A DNA stretch of 64,000 nucleotides from Bacteroidia bacterium (GCA_026003255.1 BPGX01000001.1:1-64000); one strand, 5' to 3'; numbered from the stretch's first letter, positions 47,174 to 58,872 are shown. Numbers and translations: made by a program. The notes: generated by a model not told the origin, from the sequence alone.

Positions 47174-48566
47174 TCAGCCTTCGCACAGGTACGCATCGCT
47201 TCGGTCGTGGCCCATTTGGGGGGGCTTAGGCTGCCGGCGAATCCGCCGGTCCAACGGCAGCTTCCACAGCGCCCCTCGTGGGGCACCACTTGCCTGCTGA
47301 AGGCCGCCGCGCATCCCAGCATCAGCAGTGCCAGACAGCCGATGAGCAGGAACGCAGGTTGGAGGCGGCCGGTGAGTTCCCAGATCTCGCCCACGACCTG
47401 GGCCCCGAGCGCGCCCACGCCAAACGCCAGCACGAACTTGACCGAGTAGAACGTGCTGCGGCGGTCTGGTGGCGTGACATGAGCAACAATCGTGTTCTCG
47501 ACAGGTTGCTCGGCGAATTGAACGAGGCCCAGCAGCGAAGCCGCCACGACGGCGATCCATAACGACGGGGTAATCGCCACGGCGAAAGCGCAGGGGACGG
47601 CCAGCGAGATAAGGTAGACGTACAGCCGTTGAGGTGGCACCCTGTCGGCCCATCGTCCCTCCGAGAAACTGCCCGATACTGCCCAGCCCCAGTGGAAGCA
47701 TCGTCAACCACGATAGGGCCCCATTGCTGCAACAACGTCGGGGAGATCGGGCCGCTGCAACGATTGTTCAAGTAACGGTGGCAGCGCCGTCGTGAAAGCT
47801 CTGTAGCACAGGCCACCCAGAAGAAAAGCCAGAAAGGCGAAGCGAAGGTTCCAGAGGACCCTTGCCGTACTCGATGGCGCTCCGTTGCCTTCCCGCTTGA
47901 CCTTCACGGTGTAACGGCCCCCCACACCGGCTCCGGCCCGCGTCAGGAGCATGTAGACAAAGGCCGCCCCACCCAGCGATGCAACGAGTCCGTACGCCCA
48001 ACGCCAGGTGGCGAATTTAGCCATTGCCAGACCGATTGCCGGAGCCACGGTGATCCCGATGCTTCCGGCAACACCGTGGATCCCCATCGCCTGCCCCCTT
48101 GCGGCGACACCCGAGGGAGAGCAGGGCAAGACCGGCAGGATGGTACAGGCTTACGGCCGCGCCAAGGAACGTAAGACCGATTACCAGGGTCAAGGCTGTG
48201 GGGGCCAGAGCACAAAGGGAAGCGGTCGCTGCCACAGCAGCGAAATACCCCAGCAGTACCGCGCGCGGAGTGAAGTAGTCCGTGAGGAGCCCTGCAGGCA
48301 CCGCTCCCACCCCCATGAGCACCCAACCAAGGAGGGGGAGCGCAGTTACAAGCCGGTTGCTCAGGGAAAACTCCTCCTGCACGGCAAGAAGGACGCCGGC
48401 GAACATAAGCTCGGCGAGGGTGGCACAGAGCGTGCCCGACACTGGCGAGCAGCACAAGGCTCGCCTCACTTCCTGCAACGCCCGGCGTACCTTCCGCGGC
48501 GGGCCCGCTCCGGTCCAGTGCTTCCACCAGGACAGATTCACGGTCTTCGGCCATTGGCGTTACCAC
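47174..48566 (-). pseudogene. MFS transporter, several frameshifts
   Basis: The pieces, in order, are MVTPMAEDRESVLVEALDRS, then VSGTLCATLAELMFAGVLLA, LVTALPLLGWVLMGVGAVPA, TALTLVIGLTFLGAAVSLYH; GIHGVAGSIGITVAPAIGLA and RWAYGLVASLGGAAFVYMLL; then FAFLAFLLGGLCYRAFTTAL; and YLISLAVPCAFAVAITPSLW with LAFGVGALGAQVVGEIW. They give about twelve membrane helices in the MFS order, with the GIHGVAGSIG motif of fosmidomycin-resistance-like (Fsr) transporters. At least three frame changes are needed. The C-terminal end is uncertain; SDAYLCEG at 47,174 is my best guess. Substrate unknown. Confidence 0.65.
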
Positions 48567-49054
48567 GGTCGTTTCGACGACACCGAGGGAAGACTACGGT
48601 GGGGCAAGCGGTCATCCTGAAATGGTACGTGCTACCCCGTGGTGACTCGCTTCGCCACCGGGTTCCTCCAGAAGGTAGTCTTTCCGGGCAGCGTAGATCG
48701 AATAGCGGCTTTGCGGCGCAGCCCGGTGCCGTTTGTTCAAGCCGATACCGGAGTTCTCGGCAGATGTCCGGCACCGGGCGAGAACCGTGACGCACAGCTG
48801 CTCGGCAACGTTCGGAGTTTGCAGCCAGTCAGACCGGGTTCCGCCTCACGTGCGCCCAGGGTCCGGGGGCGCGGGACGAGCCGCAACCTCATACAAAGAG
48901 CAGCGCGAGGTACGAATGCTTGCCCGCACGTGGCGTCCCGGGTGACTTGCCGGTGTACACCGGTGCTGAGTTGTCCCCGTCTGTCGGTCGGTGCGCAAGG
49001 ATGGGGAACGAACTGTTCGTGTCCGCCACAGCGCCTGCGATCGCGTGGTCTAGA
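48567..49054. other. Intergenic stretch, nothing recognised
   Basis: 488 bases between the MFS gene and tadA. Open frames are short and show no family signal. No tRNA-like fold or repeat module was found. Confidence 0.4.
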
Positions 49055-50104
<1,050 letters not shown>

Positions 50105-50111
<7 letters not shown>

Positions 50112-50125
50112 TTAGAAAACGAAAA
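50105..50125. other. Composition break / probable chimeric junction
   Basis: GC-rich planctomycete sequence ends within the rsmA codons (CATGCTGGACACG, read on the minus strand) and AT-rich sequence begins (TTAGAAAACGAAAAAGTATT). Gene content changes at the same point. There is no direct repeat, tRNA or integrase beside it. Confidence 0.85.
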
Positions 50126-50151
50126 AGTATTTGAGGTCAAAATAGCATGAA

Positions 50152-50361
50152 ATGAAATACATTGCTATTCTATTAATTAGGTTATATCAGTTGGTTTTAT
50201 CTCCTGTGCTTCCTAATGCGTGCAGATTTACTCCCACTTGTTCTCAATACACTCTGGAAGCGGTTAAGAAGTATGGATTTTTTAAGGGATTGTGGTTAGG
50301 TTTAAAAAGAATAAGCCGCTGCCGCCCCGGAGGCGGCAGCGGCTACGACCCAGTGCCTTAA
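50152..50361 (+). CDS. yidD: Membrane protein insertion efficiency factor YidD
   Basis: 69 residues. The amphipathic N-terminus ([18 protein letters not shown]) and three cysteine sites ([32 protein letters not shown]) are typical. YidD assists YidC in inserting membrane proteins and sits on the inner face of the membrane. The family's usual RCxPWGGxGYDPVP ending is here [14 protein letters not shown]. The codons of that ending form a perfect GC-rich inverted repeat, unlike the AT-rich rest. It is the first gene right of the junction and is complete. Confidence 0.92.
   Translation: MKYIAILLIRLYQLVLSPVLPNACRFTPTCSQYTLEAVKKYGFFKGLWLGLKRISRCRPGGGSGYDPVP
50315..50343. repeat. Perfect GC-rich inverted repeat inside yidD
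   Basis: GCCGCTGCCGCC and GGCGGCAGCGGC (12 bp each) flank CCGGA. The arms are about 83% GC in a gene otherwise near 37%. No T run follows in either direction, so it is not a standard terminator. Confidence 0.8.
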
Positions 50362-50370
50362 AGAATTGTT

Positions 50371-51198
50371 TTAAATTCCAGAGCTAAAGTGCGCTAAACT
50401 TTCTCTTTTCATCGGATTTACAATCATGACTGGGATATTGCTAATGTCTACTATTTTTTGAACGTCTGTCCCACTGAAAAATTCTTTAATGGATAAATCT
50501 GGTTTATTCATTACGATAATTAAATCCGCTTCAATTTTATTGGCATATTCTACCACCGTTTTAGGAATATCATCCGTTCCGATAGATTTATTAGAGCAAG
50601 GAATCCCTTTACTTTTAATAAACTGTTTTACTTGGTGAGAATATGCTAATAATTGATTTTCATACCCTTCATCATCAGGTGAAAATAGTGCTAATAAACG
50701 AATAGAAGCATTGTAATATTTAGCAAATTGAATGGCCACGTCTACTTTTTCCCGACTTTCAGGAGATAGGTCAAGTGGTAATAATATATTTTCACATCCG
50801 TCTCTATTTTCTTTGCCTCGTATTGTAATTACAGGACAAGGAGCTTTACGAATCATACTGAATGCGCTGGGTCGAAATATGTCTTTGAACTCAATGTGAC
50901 TTTCAAGCCCCACCATAATAAGTGTCGCGCCAATTTCTTTTGCAACCTTATCTGTTTCTTCGTAAACATTACCTTTTACAGTCATAAAATCTGTAGGAAG
51001 TCCGCTTTCCTGCTCTGTTTTTTTAGCCAATTCTTTCATCTCTTCAAATCGCTCCATTCCCCTTTTTTCATAACAATAGAGTAACACTATTCGAGAATGG
51101 GTGTACTTTGCTAAGTTATAAGATTGCTTGATAGCAATCAAAGATTGTTCTGTAAAATCAATCGGAATTAAAATAATACCTCTTTCTTTGAGTTTCAT
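50371..51198 (-). CDS. Tandem universal stress protein
   Basis: 275 residues with two UspA-like domains. The first (residues 5-150) has IILIPIDFTEQSLIAIKQSY and ATLIMVGLESHIEFKDIF; the second has ENILLPLDLSPESREKVDVA and ADLIIVMNKPDLSIKEFFSG, ending IVDISNIPVMIVNP. The usual GxxG nucleotide loop is not fully kept in either half, so ATP binding is doubtful. Such tandem proteins are common in Bacteroidota. It lies 16 bases downstream of the gene at 51,215 and is probably co-transcribed. Confidence 0.88.
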   Translation of the reverse strand: MKLKERGIILIPIDFTEQSLIAIKQSYNLAKYTHSRIVLLYCYEKRGMERFEEMKELAKKTEQESGLPTDFMTVKGNVYEETDKVAKEIGATLIMVGLESHIEFKDIFRPSAFSMIRKAPCPVITIRGKENRDGCENILLPLDLSPESREKVDVAIQFAKYYNASIRLLALFSPDDEGYENQLLAYSHQVKQFIKSKGIPCSNKSIGTDDIPKTVVEYANKIEADLIIVMNKPDLSIKEFFSGTDVQKIVDISNIPVMIVNPMKRESLAHFSSGI

Positions 51199-51214
51199 AT
51201 ATTGTGTTTTTAAT

Positions 51215-51922
51215 TTATTTTACTTCTTCTACTTCAATTTTCTCCGTTTCTTCTTTGGGGGTGCCGTCAGGGTTAACGGCATTAGAAGATGGTTGATACA
51301 ATTTATTAAATTCCTGAATAGCTTGTCTGACCTGATCAATTTGCAGATACCACTTATCTACGTTTTCAATTAACATCGGTTGTTCCTTAAATAATTCTTT
51401 CAACACTTTTTTATAAGGTTTTTCTTTAGGTAATTCAACAATTCCTGCTAACTTACTTTTGGGGTCTGCCTGAGCATCTATAATATAATATACAGGAACA
51501 GCAACTTTTCTTTCTTTTTCGGTTTTTTCTTCATTAATCTGGTACAAAGTAACCCGCCCTTTTTCTAATACTTCAGCAAAATAATCAACTTCGTTTATTT
51601 TAAGAATTTCAAACTTTCTTTCCCCAAAACCATACGCTTTGGCTTTTTTAGTAGTAATTTCCGTTACTTTTTTAGCATTAGGGGCTTTGAAGAAAAAACT
51701 GAGATTAAATTGTGCTTCTGTTTCACCTGCATTTGTTTGAATTTCTCCCTTAATAGTATCGCCCTTGTAAGGTAAATACCAGCCCTTTTCAAATTCTGGG
51801 GCTACTGAGAGTGCTTTGTTGTTGCCTTTTTTGGGTTGAGCAAAAGCAACAGAACTAAATATAATTAATAGAAATATCTGAAAAAAATTAATTTTATGAA
51901 AGATAAAGTGAGCAATTTTCAT
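51215..51922 (-). CDS. Secreted protein of unknown function
   Basis: 235 residues. The signal peptide (FFQIFLLIIFSSVAFAQ) has a plausible cut after AFA. The mature protein is charged, with GWYLPYKGDTIKGEIQTNAG near the start. This 'GDTIKGEI' pattern resembles the opening of Bacteroidota proteins often annotated as hypothetical exported. The C-terminus is rich in Glu/Lys (KEETEKIEVEEVK). No catalytic motif is seen. It is upstream of the stress protein gene in the same direction. Confidence 0.7.
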   Translation of the reverse strand: MKIAHFIFHKINFFQIFLLIIFSSVAFAQPKKGNNKALSVAPEFEKGWYLPYKGDTIKGEIQTNAGETEAQFNLSFFFKAPNAKKVTEITTKKAKAYGFGERKFEILKINEVDYFAEVLEKGRVTLYQINEEKTEKERKVAVPVYYIIDAQADPKSKLAGIVELPKEKPYKKVLKELFKEQPMLIENVDKWYLQIDQVRQAIQEFNKLYQPSSNAVNPDGTPKEETEKIEVEEVK

Positions 51923-52000
51923 GACAAATAGATTTAAAATCAGGACAAATGTAAGTAAAAAAATTATTCACTTCCTAAAAAATTAACATTCCTTCAAAAA

Positions 52001-53692
52001 TTAAAATGTTAGTTTTTTATATCGCGGTCTTTTGGGTTCTACGTTTCCTAAACGTTTTTTCTTGTTTTCTTCATACTCTGAATAGGTTCCCTCAAACCAA
52101 TAAAATGTGCTATCCCCTTCATAAGCTAAAATGTGTGTACATACTCTATCTAAAAACCATCTGTCGTGGCTGATGATTACAGCGCAGCCAGCAAAATTTA
52201 ATAATCCTTCTTCCAGAGCACGAAGTGTATTCACGTCAAGGTCATTGGTTGGCTCGTCAAGTAACAAGACATTCCCTCCTTCTTTCAGGGCAAGTGCTAA
52301 ATGCAAACGGTTTCGTTCACCACCGGATAATACGCCACACTTTTTGCCCTGGTCAGCGCCTGTGAAATTAAACCTTCCAAGGTAAGCACGGGTATTAATA
52401 GTTCTTCCTTCAAAGATTAAATTATCCAATCCGCCACTTACTACTTCAAATACAGTTTTTTCAGGGTCTATGGCTTTATGGGTCTGGTCAACATAAGAAA
52501 TTTTCACAGTAGGACCAATTTTAATTTCACCAGACGTAGGTTTTTCTTGCCCAATAATCATTTTGAATAAAGTTGTTTTACCTACTCCATTAGGACCAAT
52601 AATCCCAACAATCCCCGCTGGGGGCAATTTGAAGTTTAAGTTTTCAAACACTACTCTATCGCCGAAAACTTTTGTAAGGTTTATTGCCTCAATTACATCG
52701 TTCCCTAATCTAGGCCCATTGGGAATAAAAATTTCTAATTTTTCTTCTTTAACCTTTACATCTTCGTTTAAAAGTTTCTCATAGTTCTGTAAACGGGCTT
52801 TTTGTTTCGTTCCTCTTCCTTTTACACCAGATCTTACCCATTCCAATTCTCGTTCAAGTGTTTTAAGTCGTTTGCTTTCTTGTTTTTCTTCTTGTCTTAG
52901 TCGTTCTTGCTTTTGTTCCAACCAGCTGGTGTAATTGCCTTTCCAGGGAATACCTTCTCCTCTATCTAATTCTAAAATCCATCCGGCTACATTATCTAAA
53001 AAGTATCGGTCGTGAGTAACTGCAATCACAGTTCCTTTGTAGTTTTTCAGATGCTGTTCCAGCCATTCTACACTTTCTGCATCTAAATGGTTAGTTGGTT
53101 CATCTAATAACAAGATATCTGGTTCTTGAAGGAGTAATCTACACAAGGCCACTCTTCTTTTTTCTCCACCAGATAGTACTTTTACAGGGGTATCTGACTC
53201 TGGACAACGAAGTGCATCCATAGCTTTCTCAAGCCGTGCATCTAAATTCCACAAATCATACTGGTCAATTTTTTCCTGTAACTCGGCTTGACGATTAATC
53301 AATTTCTCCATTTTATCAGGGTCGTTTAAAACTTCTTCATCGGAAAATTTATTATTCACTTCTTCGTATTCGTTTAATATATCCACATATTTTTGAACGC
53401 CTTCTCTTACTATTTCAATAACGGTTTTATTTTCATCTAATTTGGGTTCTTGTTCTAATAAACCTATTGTATAGCCGGGTGAATAGTGAATTTCGCCAAT
53501 GTAATCTTTATCAATACCTGCAATGATTCTTAATAAGGTAGATTTCCCGGCACCGTTCAAACCTAATACTCCAATTTTGGCGCCATAGTAAAAAGATAAA
53601 TAAATATCTTTTAGAACTTGCTTATTGGGTGGGTGAATTTTACTCACATTCACCATGCTGAAAATAATCTGTCTGCCTTCCTGATTGGACAT
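52001..53692 (-). CDS. ettA: Energy-dependent translational throttle protein EttA (ABC-F)
   Basis: 563 residues from ATG 53692; an in-frame GTG at 53,704 would add four residues but overlaps a likely promoter. Two ABC domains without membrane parts: Walker A GLNGAGKST and GPNGVGKTT, signatures VKVLSGGEKRRVALCRLLL and GVLSGGERNRLHLALAL, Walker B ILLLDEPTNHLD and VLLLDEPTNDLD. The linker (ERELEWVRSGVKGRGTKQKA) and the EttA 'arm' region (LDENKTVIEIVREGVQKYVD) place it in EttA within ABC-F. It acts at the ribosomal E site and gates the start of elongation according to ATP level. It is divergent from ychF. Confidence 0.93.
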   Translation of the reverse strand: MSNQEGRQIIFSMVNVSKIHPPNKQVLKDIYLSFYYGAKIGVLGLNGAGKSTLLRIIAGIDKDYIGEIHYSPGYTIGLLEQEPKLDENKTVIEIVREGVQKYVDILNEYEEVNNKFSDEEVLNDPDKMEKLINRQAELQEKIDQYDLWNLDARLEKAMDALRCPESDTPVKVLSGGEKRRVALCRLLLQEPDILLLDEPTNHLDAESVEWLEQHLKNYKGTVIAVTHDRYFLDNVAGWILELDRGEGIPWKGNYTSWLEQKQERLRQEEKQESKRLKTLERELEWVRSGVKGRGTKQKARLQNYEKLLNEDVKVKEEKLEIFIPNGPRLGNDVIEAINLTKVFGDRVVFENLNFKLPPAGIVGIIGPNGVGKTTLFKMIIGQEKPTSGEIKIGPTVKISYVDQTHKAIDPEKTVFEVVSGGLDNLIFEGRTINTRAYLGRFNFTGADQGKKCGVLSGGERNRLHLALALKEGGNVLLLDEPTNDLDVNTLRALEEGLLNFAGCAVIISHDRWFLDRVCTHILAYEGDSTFYWFEGTYSEYEENKKKRLGNVEPKRPRYKKLTF

Positions 53693-53703
53693 TTTTTTGC
53701 TCA

Positions 53704-53711
53704 CAAAGTTA
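53704..53711 (-). promoter_or_regulatory. Possible Bacteroidota -7 element upstream of ettA
   Basis: The minus strand reads TAACTTTG, a match to TAnnTTTG. Transcription would start only a few bases before ATG 53692. A matching -33 TTTG is not clear. Confidence 0.3.
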
Positions 53712-53846
53712 CAGATTATTTATTCTTATTTTAAATAAAGTTTATGAAATCAAGTTTAGAATGCAATTAAATCAGAATGTTAGGCGATATAAATATAACT
53801 ATCAAAGATTAAAATTTCTACATTCGCCGCCTTTAATTCAATCATT

Positions 53847-54947
53847 ATGGCCTTAAAATGTGGTATAGTTGGCTTACCAAATGTTGGAAAGTCCACTCTC
53901 TTCAATTGTTTAAGTAATTCAAAAGCACAGGCAGCAAACTTTCCGTTTTGTACAATTGAACCAAATGTAGGGAGCATCACCGTTCCCGATGAACGACTCA
54001 TCAAAATTGCAGAATTAGTAAAGCCCCAAAACATTGTTCCGGCTACGGTTGAAATAGTGGATATTGCTGGATTGGTAAAAGGTGCCAGCAAAGGGGAAGG
54101 TTTGGGAAATAAATTCTTATCAAATATCCGGGAATGTGAAGCTATTATTCACGTTGTACGTTGCTTTGATAATCCGAATGTGGTGCATGTAGAAGGATCT
54201 GTCAATCCTGTGAGGGACAAAGAAATCATTGACATAGAATTGCAATTAAAAGATCTGGAAACGGTAGAAACCAGAATTAAGAAAATTGAAAAACAAGCTA
54301 AAACCGGAAATGATAAAGAAGCACTGAAAACATTTCAACTATTAGAAAAAATCAAGCAAACGTTAGAACAAGGAAAATCTGTAAGAGTTTTGAACCTTTC
54401 AGAAGAAGATAAAAATAGAATTAAGGATTTAAATTTATTGACTATAAAGCCCGTGCTTTATGTGTGTAATGTGGATGAAGCATCTGCTAAAACAGGGAAT
54501 GACTATTCTAAACAAATTGAAAAAATTGCTACCGAAGAAAATGCTGAGGTGTTGATTATCACTGCTCAAATGGAAAGTGAAATAGCCGCATTAGAAAGTT
54601 ACGAAGAAAAACAATTGTTTTTAGCAGAGTTGGGATTGGATGAGCCCGGTGTGAATAAACTTATCAAAAAGGCCTATAAACTTCTTAATTTACAAACCTA
54701 TTTTACTGCAGGGGAAAAAGAGGTACGAGCATGGACTATTCAGAGAGGATGGACAGCACCACAGGCAGCGGGTGTCATTCATAGTGATTTTGAGAAAGGA
54801 TTTATTAAAGCGGAAGTAATTGCTTATGAAGATTTTATTAAGTATGGTTCTGAAACGGCGTGCAGAGAAGCTGGAAAGTTACGAATTGAAGGCAAAGAAT
54901 ATGTTGTTCAAGACGGTGATATTATGCACTTCAGATTTAATGTGTGA
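53847..54947 (+). CDS. ychF: Redox-regulated ATPase / GTP-binding protein YchF
   Basis: 366 residues. Obg-family signs: G1 GLPNVGKSTLFNCLSNS, G3 VDIAGLVKGASKGEG, and a NVDE-type G4 (LYVCNVDEAS), which explains the preference for ATP. A coiled-coil insertion (KDLETVETRIKKIEKQAKTG) and a C-terminal TGS domain (TYFTAGEKEVRAWTIQRG ... YVVQDGDIMHFRF) follow. YchF binds ribosomes and affects stress responses. The start ATGGCCTTAAAATGTGG fits the family. The gene is divergent from ettA with a 142-base shared spacer. Confidence 0.95.
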   Translation: MALKCGIVGLPNVGKSTLFNCLSNSKAQAANFPFCTIEPNVGSITVPDERLIKIAELVKPQNIVPATVEIVDIAGLVKGASKGEGLGNKFLSNIRECEAIIHVVRCFDNPNVVHVEGSVNPVRDKEIIDIELQLKDLETVETRIKKIEKQAKTGNDKEALKTFQLLEKIKQTLEQGKSVRVLNLSEEDKNRIKDLNLLTIKPVLYVCNVDEASAKTGNDYSKQIEKIATEENAEVLIITAQMESEIAALESYEEKQLFLAELGLDEPGVNKLIKKAYKLLNLQTYFTAGEKEVRAWTIQRGWTAPQAAGVIHSDFEKGFIKAEVIAYEDFIKYGSETACREAGKLRIEGKEYVVQDGDIMHFRFNV

Positions 54948-54965
54948 TTTGTGGTTTGATTATTA

Positions 54966-54997
54966 TTGATGTATACGGCAAATAATTCGTAGATTTG
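54966..54997 (+). promoter_or_regulatory. Probable Bacteroidota promoter of ruvB
   Basis: ATTG (TTG at 54,966-54,968), 21 bases, then TAGATTTG at 54,990-54,997 fits TTTG-N19-21-TAnnTTTG. It covers the in-frame TTG at 54,995 and so supports ATG 55016 as the start of ruvB. Confidence 0.45.
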
Positions 54998-55015
54998 TTG
55001 CGATTTTCAAGTGGT

Positions 55016-56038
55016 ATGGTGAATGACAATTTAAATCCGGAAAAGGAAAGATTATCAGAAGAAGATATTCAGATTGAAAAAGCATTGCGTCCGTTGAGTT
55101 TTGAGGATTTTTGTGGTCAGGAAAAAATAGTTGAAAATTTAAAGATATTTGTTACTGCTGCCAGACAAAGAAAAGAAGCATTAGATCACGTTTTATTACA
55201 CGGCCCACCGGGATTAGGAAAAACAACATTAGCTCATATTATTTCTAATCAGTTAAATTCTAATATCAAAATCACTTCTGGTCCTGTTCTTGAAAAGCCA
55301 GGAGATTTAGCGGGCCTATTGACTAATCTTGAACCGTTTGATGTTTTATTTATTGATGAAATTCATCGATTAAGTCCGATTGTTGAGGAGTATTTGTACT
55401 CTGCAATGGAAGATTATAAGATTGATATAATGATTGATAGTGGTCCTAATGCAAGAACGGTTCAGATTAAACTCAATCCGTTTACGCTTATTGGTGCTAC
55501 CACGCGGAGTGGATTATTAACAGCGCCGTTGAGGGCAAGATTTGGAATTAATGCAAGATTAGATTATTACGATGCAAAAACATTAACTAATATCGTTTTA
55601 AGAAGTGCTTCGATATTAAATGTGCCGATAGAAGAGATTGCTGCTTTTGAAATAGCCCGGAGAAGTAGGGGAACACCGAGAATTGCCAATGCTTTATTGA
55701 GAAGAGTGCGAGATTTTGCACAAATAAAATCAAATGGAGTTATAGATTTGAATATTACGACTTATGCATTAAAGGCCTTGAATGTAGATGAAAATGGTTT
55801 AGATGAAATGGACATTCGTATTTTGACCGCTATTATTGATAAGTTTAAAGGAGGTCCTGTAGGAATTAATACTATTAGTACAGCAGTTGGAGAAGAAGCT
55901 GGAACAATTGAAGAAGTGTATGAACCTTTTTTAATTCAGGAAGGTTATATTGTTCGTACACCAAGAGGAAGAGAGGCCACTCAGAAGGCCTACCAGCATC
56001 TGAAAAGGGAAAGAAAGACACCGGGTAGTTTGTTTTAA
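55016..56038 (+). CDS. ruvB: Holliday junction branch migration helicase RuvB
   Basis: 340 residues from ATG 55016. RuvB forms hexameric rings that drive branch migration together with RuvA, and RuvC resolves the junction. Seen: [18 protein letters not shown], Walker [16 protein letters not shown], Walker [11 protein letters not shown], sensor 1 [18 protein letters not shown], and the winged-helix C-terminal domain ([20 protein letters not shown] ... [16 protein letters not shown]). ruvA and ruvC are not nearby. Full length for the family. Confidence 0.96.
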   Translation: MVNDNLNPEKERLSEEDIQIEKALRPLSFEDFCGQEKIVENLKIFVTAARQRKEALDHVLLHGPPGLGKTTLAHIISNQLNSNIKITSGPVLEKPGDLAGLLTNLEPFDVLFIDEIHRLSPIVEEYLYSAMEDYKIDIMIDSGPNARTVQIKLNPFTLIGATTRSGLLTAPLRARFGINARLDYYDAKTLTNIVLRSASILNVPIEEIAAFEIARRSRGTPRIANALLRRVRDFAQIKSNGVIDLNITTYALKALNVDENGLDEMDIRILTAIIDKFKGGPVGINTISTAVGEEAGTIEEVYEPFLIQEGYIVRTPRGREATQKAYQHLKRERKTPGSLF

Positions 56039-56475
56039 ATTGTAGTTTTAAATCAAAAAATAAAGAAGTGTAGATTCATTTTACAACTTTTGTACTTTAT
56101 TGTAAAAACATCATTAATTTATTCTAATAAAGGTAGAAAGAAAAAATCTTTCCCTAACTCTTCCCTAATCTTTCCACTACTCTGGACAAGTTGTCCCGAT
56201 AGCAAAGCGTATCGGGAAGTTGCGTGAAAAATTCTTTTTATGAGAAATTTATCAGAGTGTTCTATTTAGATAGATTGCTTTCTTCAAATAGTATTTTAAA
56301 CATAGAGTAAACAAAGTTTCTCGCAAAGAACACAAAATATTGCTCGCTTGCAAAATGTATTGGGACTTGGTGTACTTTATTTATCTCATTGAGTTCTTTG
56401 TGTTTAAATATAAGTAAATTTAGATTTCATTAATCTTATTGCATAATCTGGGTTTGTAAAACTAACAATCCAGTA
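56039..56475. other. AT-rich intergenic stretch with one hairpin
   Basis: 437 bases between the convergent ends of ruvB and the gene at 56,476. TCCCGATA and TATCGGGA (56,194-56,217) form an 8-bp inverted repeat around GCAAAGCG. A similar GTATTGGGACTTGG piece occurs near 56,358. No gene seen. Confidence 0.5.
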
Positions 56476-58872
56476 TTATTTTTCACAGTTAGATTGCAAG
56501 AATTCTTTTTTAATACCCGGATTTTCTAAAATCTGAAAAGACAAATAAGGTTTTCCAAACAATTTACAAAATCTATCGGGTGCATATTTTCTTGCTAATT
56601 GCATCGCTTTGGTAAAATAACGAGAATGAAATTTTTCTGGCAAATGAGAAGCAATGCTGATGTAATTGAATACAATTTTTTCATTCACATCGTTAGAAGT
56701 CAGTAATGGTTCCAATACATTTGCTGCATCCCAATAAAGTTTAGCACGGGCAAAGATATTGGCTAATTTCACTGTATTCTGCCAGGATGATTCTTCAATG
56801 TTATAAAATTTTTTGATGTTATTCAAACACGTTTCAATTTGTGCTTCGCTATTGGGAATGGTATCGTAATAATCTATAAGTTTAAATTGCCATTCGGCAT
56901 TGAGATTATTGATGAGCAATTTATCTAAATTCGTTTTACTCAAGCTTTCAATTTCCTGTTGAATTTTTTGTTGAACATCTTTGTTTCCAATCATTGTATC
57001 CGTTTTTATTTTGGCAAAGAGTGCATTGTATTGCAAAATAGGATTAGAATTATCCAATTCAAAGTTTTTTTTCAGTATTTCGGCATCATTATCAGTTAAT
57101 GAGTTATTAAGCTGATATTTAAAGTAAACAAGATTATTAGTAAAAGGAATATTTTCTTTTGAAATAGGAATGTTTAATGTATCTAAAAGTTCTCTGGGAT
57201 ATTTATTATTTTTGATGTTAGAGAAAATGTATTGCAGAATTTTGAAAGCACGGGCTGTATCGCCTGATTTTACAGATTTTTTCAACATTGCATACGTGTA
57301 CTTTTGTTCTTTGTTACCAGTAATATCATAAGTTACGTCCATTACTACCTGAGCAAATCGTTCTCGTGCGAGTATAGGTTCTAACTCTTGTAATAATTTT
57401 TTATCGGAATTGATTTTCTGTATAGCTTTTTTCTTGCCCATTGCGACTAATGAAGCATAAGGGCCGTCTTCATTTTCTAACATAAATAAATTCCAGCTAT
57501 CGTTGGTAATTATCACGGGTTTTACTTTTACGCTTTGTTTGTCCTGCAATACTTTGGCAACACTTTCAGCGCGTTTGATTTGTAATTTAGCATTTGTAAC
57601 AGAATCACCTTCAATAGATGAATAGGCATAAATATAGAGCCCTTCAATGGTATAATCGGGTTCATCTAAGGCATCAATTAAGGGCTGAATGTCTTCTTGT
57701 TTGTACTCGTATTTGTTTTTCTCAAATGGAATGATAAAAGTGATTAAATTGCTTTCGGCAGTGGGGACAAAAGGTTTGTTATCTTTTATCTTTGCTTCAA
57801 TGGGTAAAATCCCACTATTAAACTCTCCTTCCTGACTTAATAACTCTGTATAGGATTGCGTAATCGTTTTACAAATCCTATTGTCCTGAATTATCAAAAG
57901 ATTCAATTCATACTCTCCTTTCAGATTTTTAGGCACTTTCCCAACTTCTACTAAAAGTTCATTCAGTTTTCTATTTTTCTTCTGGTCTTTTTTATCCAAT
58001 AGTTTGTTTGAAGCAAATAATTTGTCTTTGTATATTACTTTCTGCATTATTCCTTTGTTCAAAAGATTATTATCAACAATGTTATATTCTGCTTTTGTGA
58101 ATTGGCTTCTCTGAACAATATCTACGGCAATTCCATCTTTTGGCTTTTTCAGAAGTCGTTTAAGTTCTTTAAGGTTATTGTATTTCAAATATATTTTGCC
58201 ATTCTCAATATACAATCCCTGATGCAATAAATCATAGTTCTTGAACACTTTGCAATTCTTACATTTTTTATCGTTGGGGGCATTGAATTTTTTTGACAAT
58301 GTGTTGTAAGATGGCTTCAGTTCTTTTTTGTGAGAAGCCCCTTCGTTGGAAATATCGTTTCCACCAAAGATTGCAGATATGTATATTTTTTTAAACTCTG
58401 CATCCGGAAACATTCCAATACCAACATAAATGTATTTTGGATTTAATAGAATTAGTTTTTCCTTTTGTCCATTGATCCATTTTGCAGTAATATTTTGTGC
58501 AATTTCTTTATATGGCACATCCTTTTTACTTTTCACAAGGGGATTACTTCCGGCCAGTTGTTCTGCTTTGTTGGTCAATCCAACTGATTTCAGATATTTT
58601 GGCAATTCTTTTGCATCTGCTTTTGACTTTTTATCATCGCTCAAATCTTCTGCACTTAAATAAGATGCGTCCGTTAATCTATCGTATAATTCAAAAGTGT
58701 CCAGACGATTCTTTTTTCTAAATTGATTAATTTCTTTTAATACATAATGCGTTAATGAATCTGTGTTTATATCTCTTTCTACTTGTGTAGTTTGTCCTTT
58801 TCTTTTTTGAGCAAAAAATAAATTGGAAAATAGAACAAGTATTAATCCACAAATAAGAATTTTTTTATTCAT
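56476..58872 (-). CDS. Secreted CAP-domain-like / OmpA-like protein
   Basis: 798 residues. Signal peptide [17 protein letters not shown]. Residues 35-180 resemble a CAP/SCP domain ([35 protein letters not shown]) although catalytic-type His residues are not evident. A CKNCK motif lies near residue 205. Residues about 390-460 look like an OmpA C-terminal-type fold ([52 protein letters not shown]), which could bind peptidoglycan. The rest is helical, repeat-like. It is the last gene of a five-gene operon and overlaps the aminotransferase gene by four bases (ATGA type). Confidence 0.65.
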   Translation of the reverse strand: MNKKILICGLILVLFSNLFFAQKRKGQTTQVERDINTDSLTHYVLKEINQFRKKNRLDTFELYDRLTDASYLSAEDLSDDKKSKADAKELPKYLKSVGLTNKAEQLAGSNPLVKSKKDVPYKEIAQNITAKWINGQKEKLILLNPKYIYVGIGMFPDAEFKKIYISAIFGGNDISNEGASHKKELKPSYNTLSKKFNAPNDKKCKNCKVFKNYDLLHQGLYIENGKIYLKYNNLKELKRLLKKPKDGIAVDIVQRSQFTKAEYNIVDNNLLNKGIMQKVIYKDKLFASNKLLDKKDQKKNRKLNELLVEVGKVPKNLKGEYELNLLIIQDNRICKTITQSYTELLSQEGEFNSGILPIEAKIKDNKPFVPTAESNLITFIIPFEKNKYEYKQEDIQPLIDALDEPDYTIEGLYIYAYSSIEGDSVTNAKLQIKRAESVAKVLQDKQSVKVKPVIITNDSWNLFMLENEDGPYASLVAMGKKKAIQKINSDKKLLQELEPILARERFAQVVMDVTYDITGNKEQKYTYAMLKKSVKSGDTARAFKILQYIFSNIKNNKYPRELLDTLNIPISKENIPFTNNLVYFKYQLNNSLTDNDAEILKKNFELDNSNPILQYNALFAKIKTDTMIGNKDVQQKIQQEIESLSKTNLDKLLINNLNAEWQFKLIDYYDTIPNSEAQIETCLNNIKKFYNIEESSWQNTVKLANIFARAKLYWDAANVLEPLLTSNDVNEKIVFNYISIASHLPEKFHSRYFTKAMQLARKYAPDRFCKLFGKPYLSFQILENPGIKKEFLQSNCEK

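Noticed and set aside
48567-49054. Search for a tRNA or small RNA before tadA
   Set aside because: No cloverleaf or terminator-backed hairpin could be drawn.
53780-54091. Minus-strand frame over the start of ychF
   Set aside because: Pure antisense shadow of the conserved GTPase domain.
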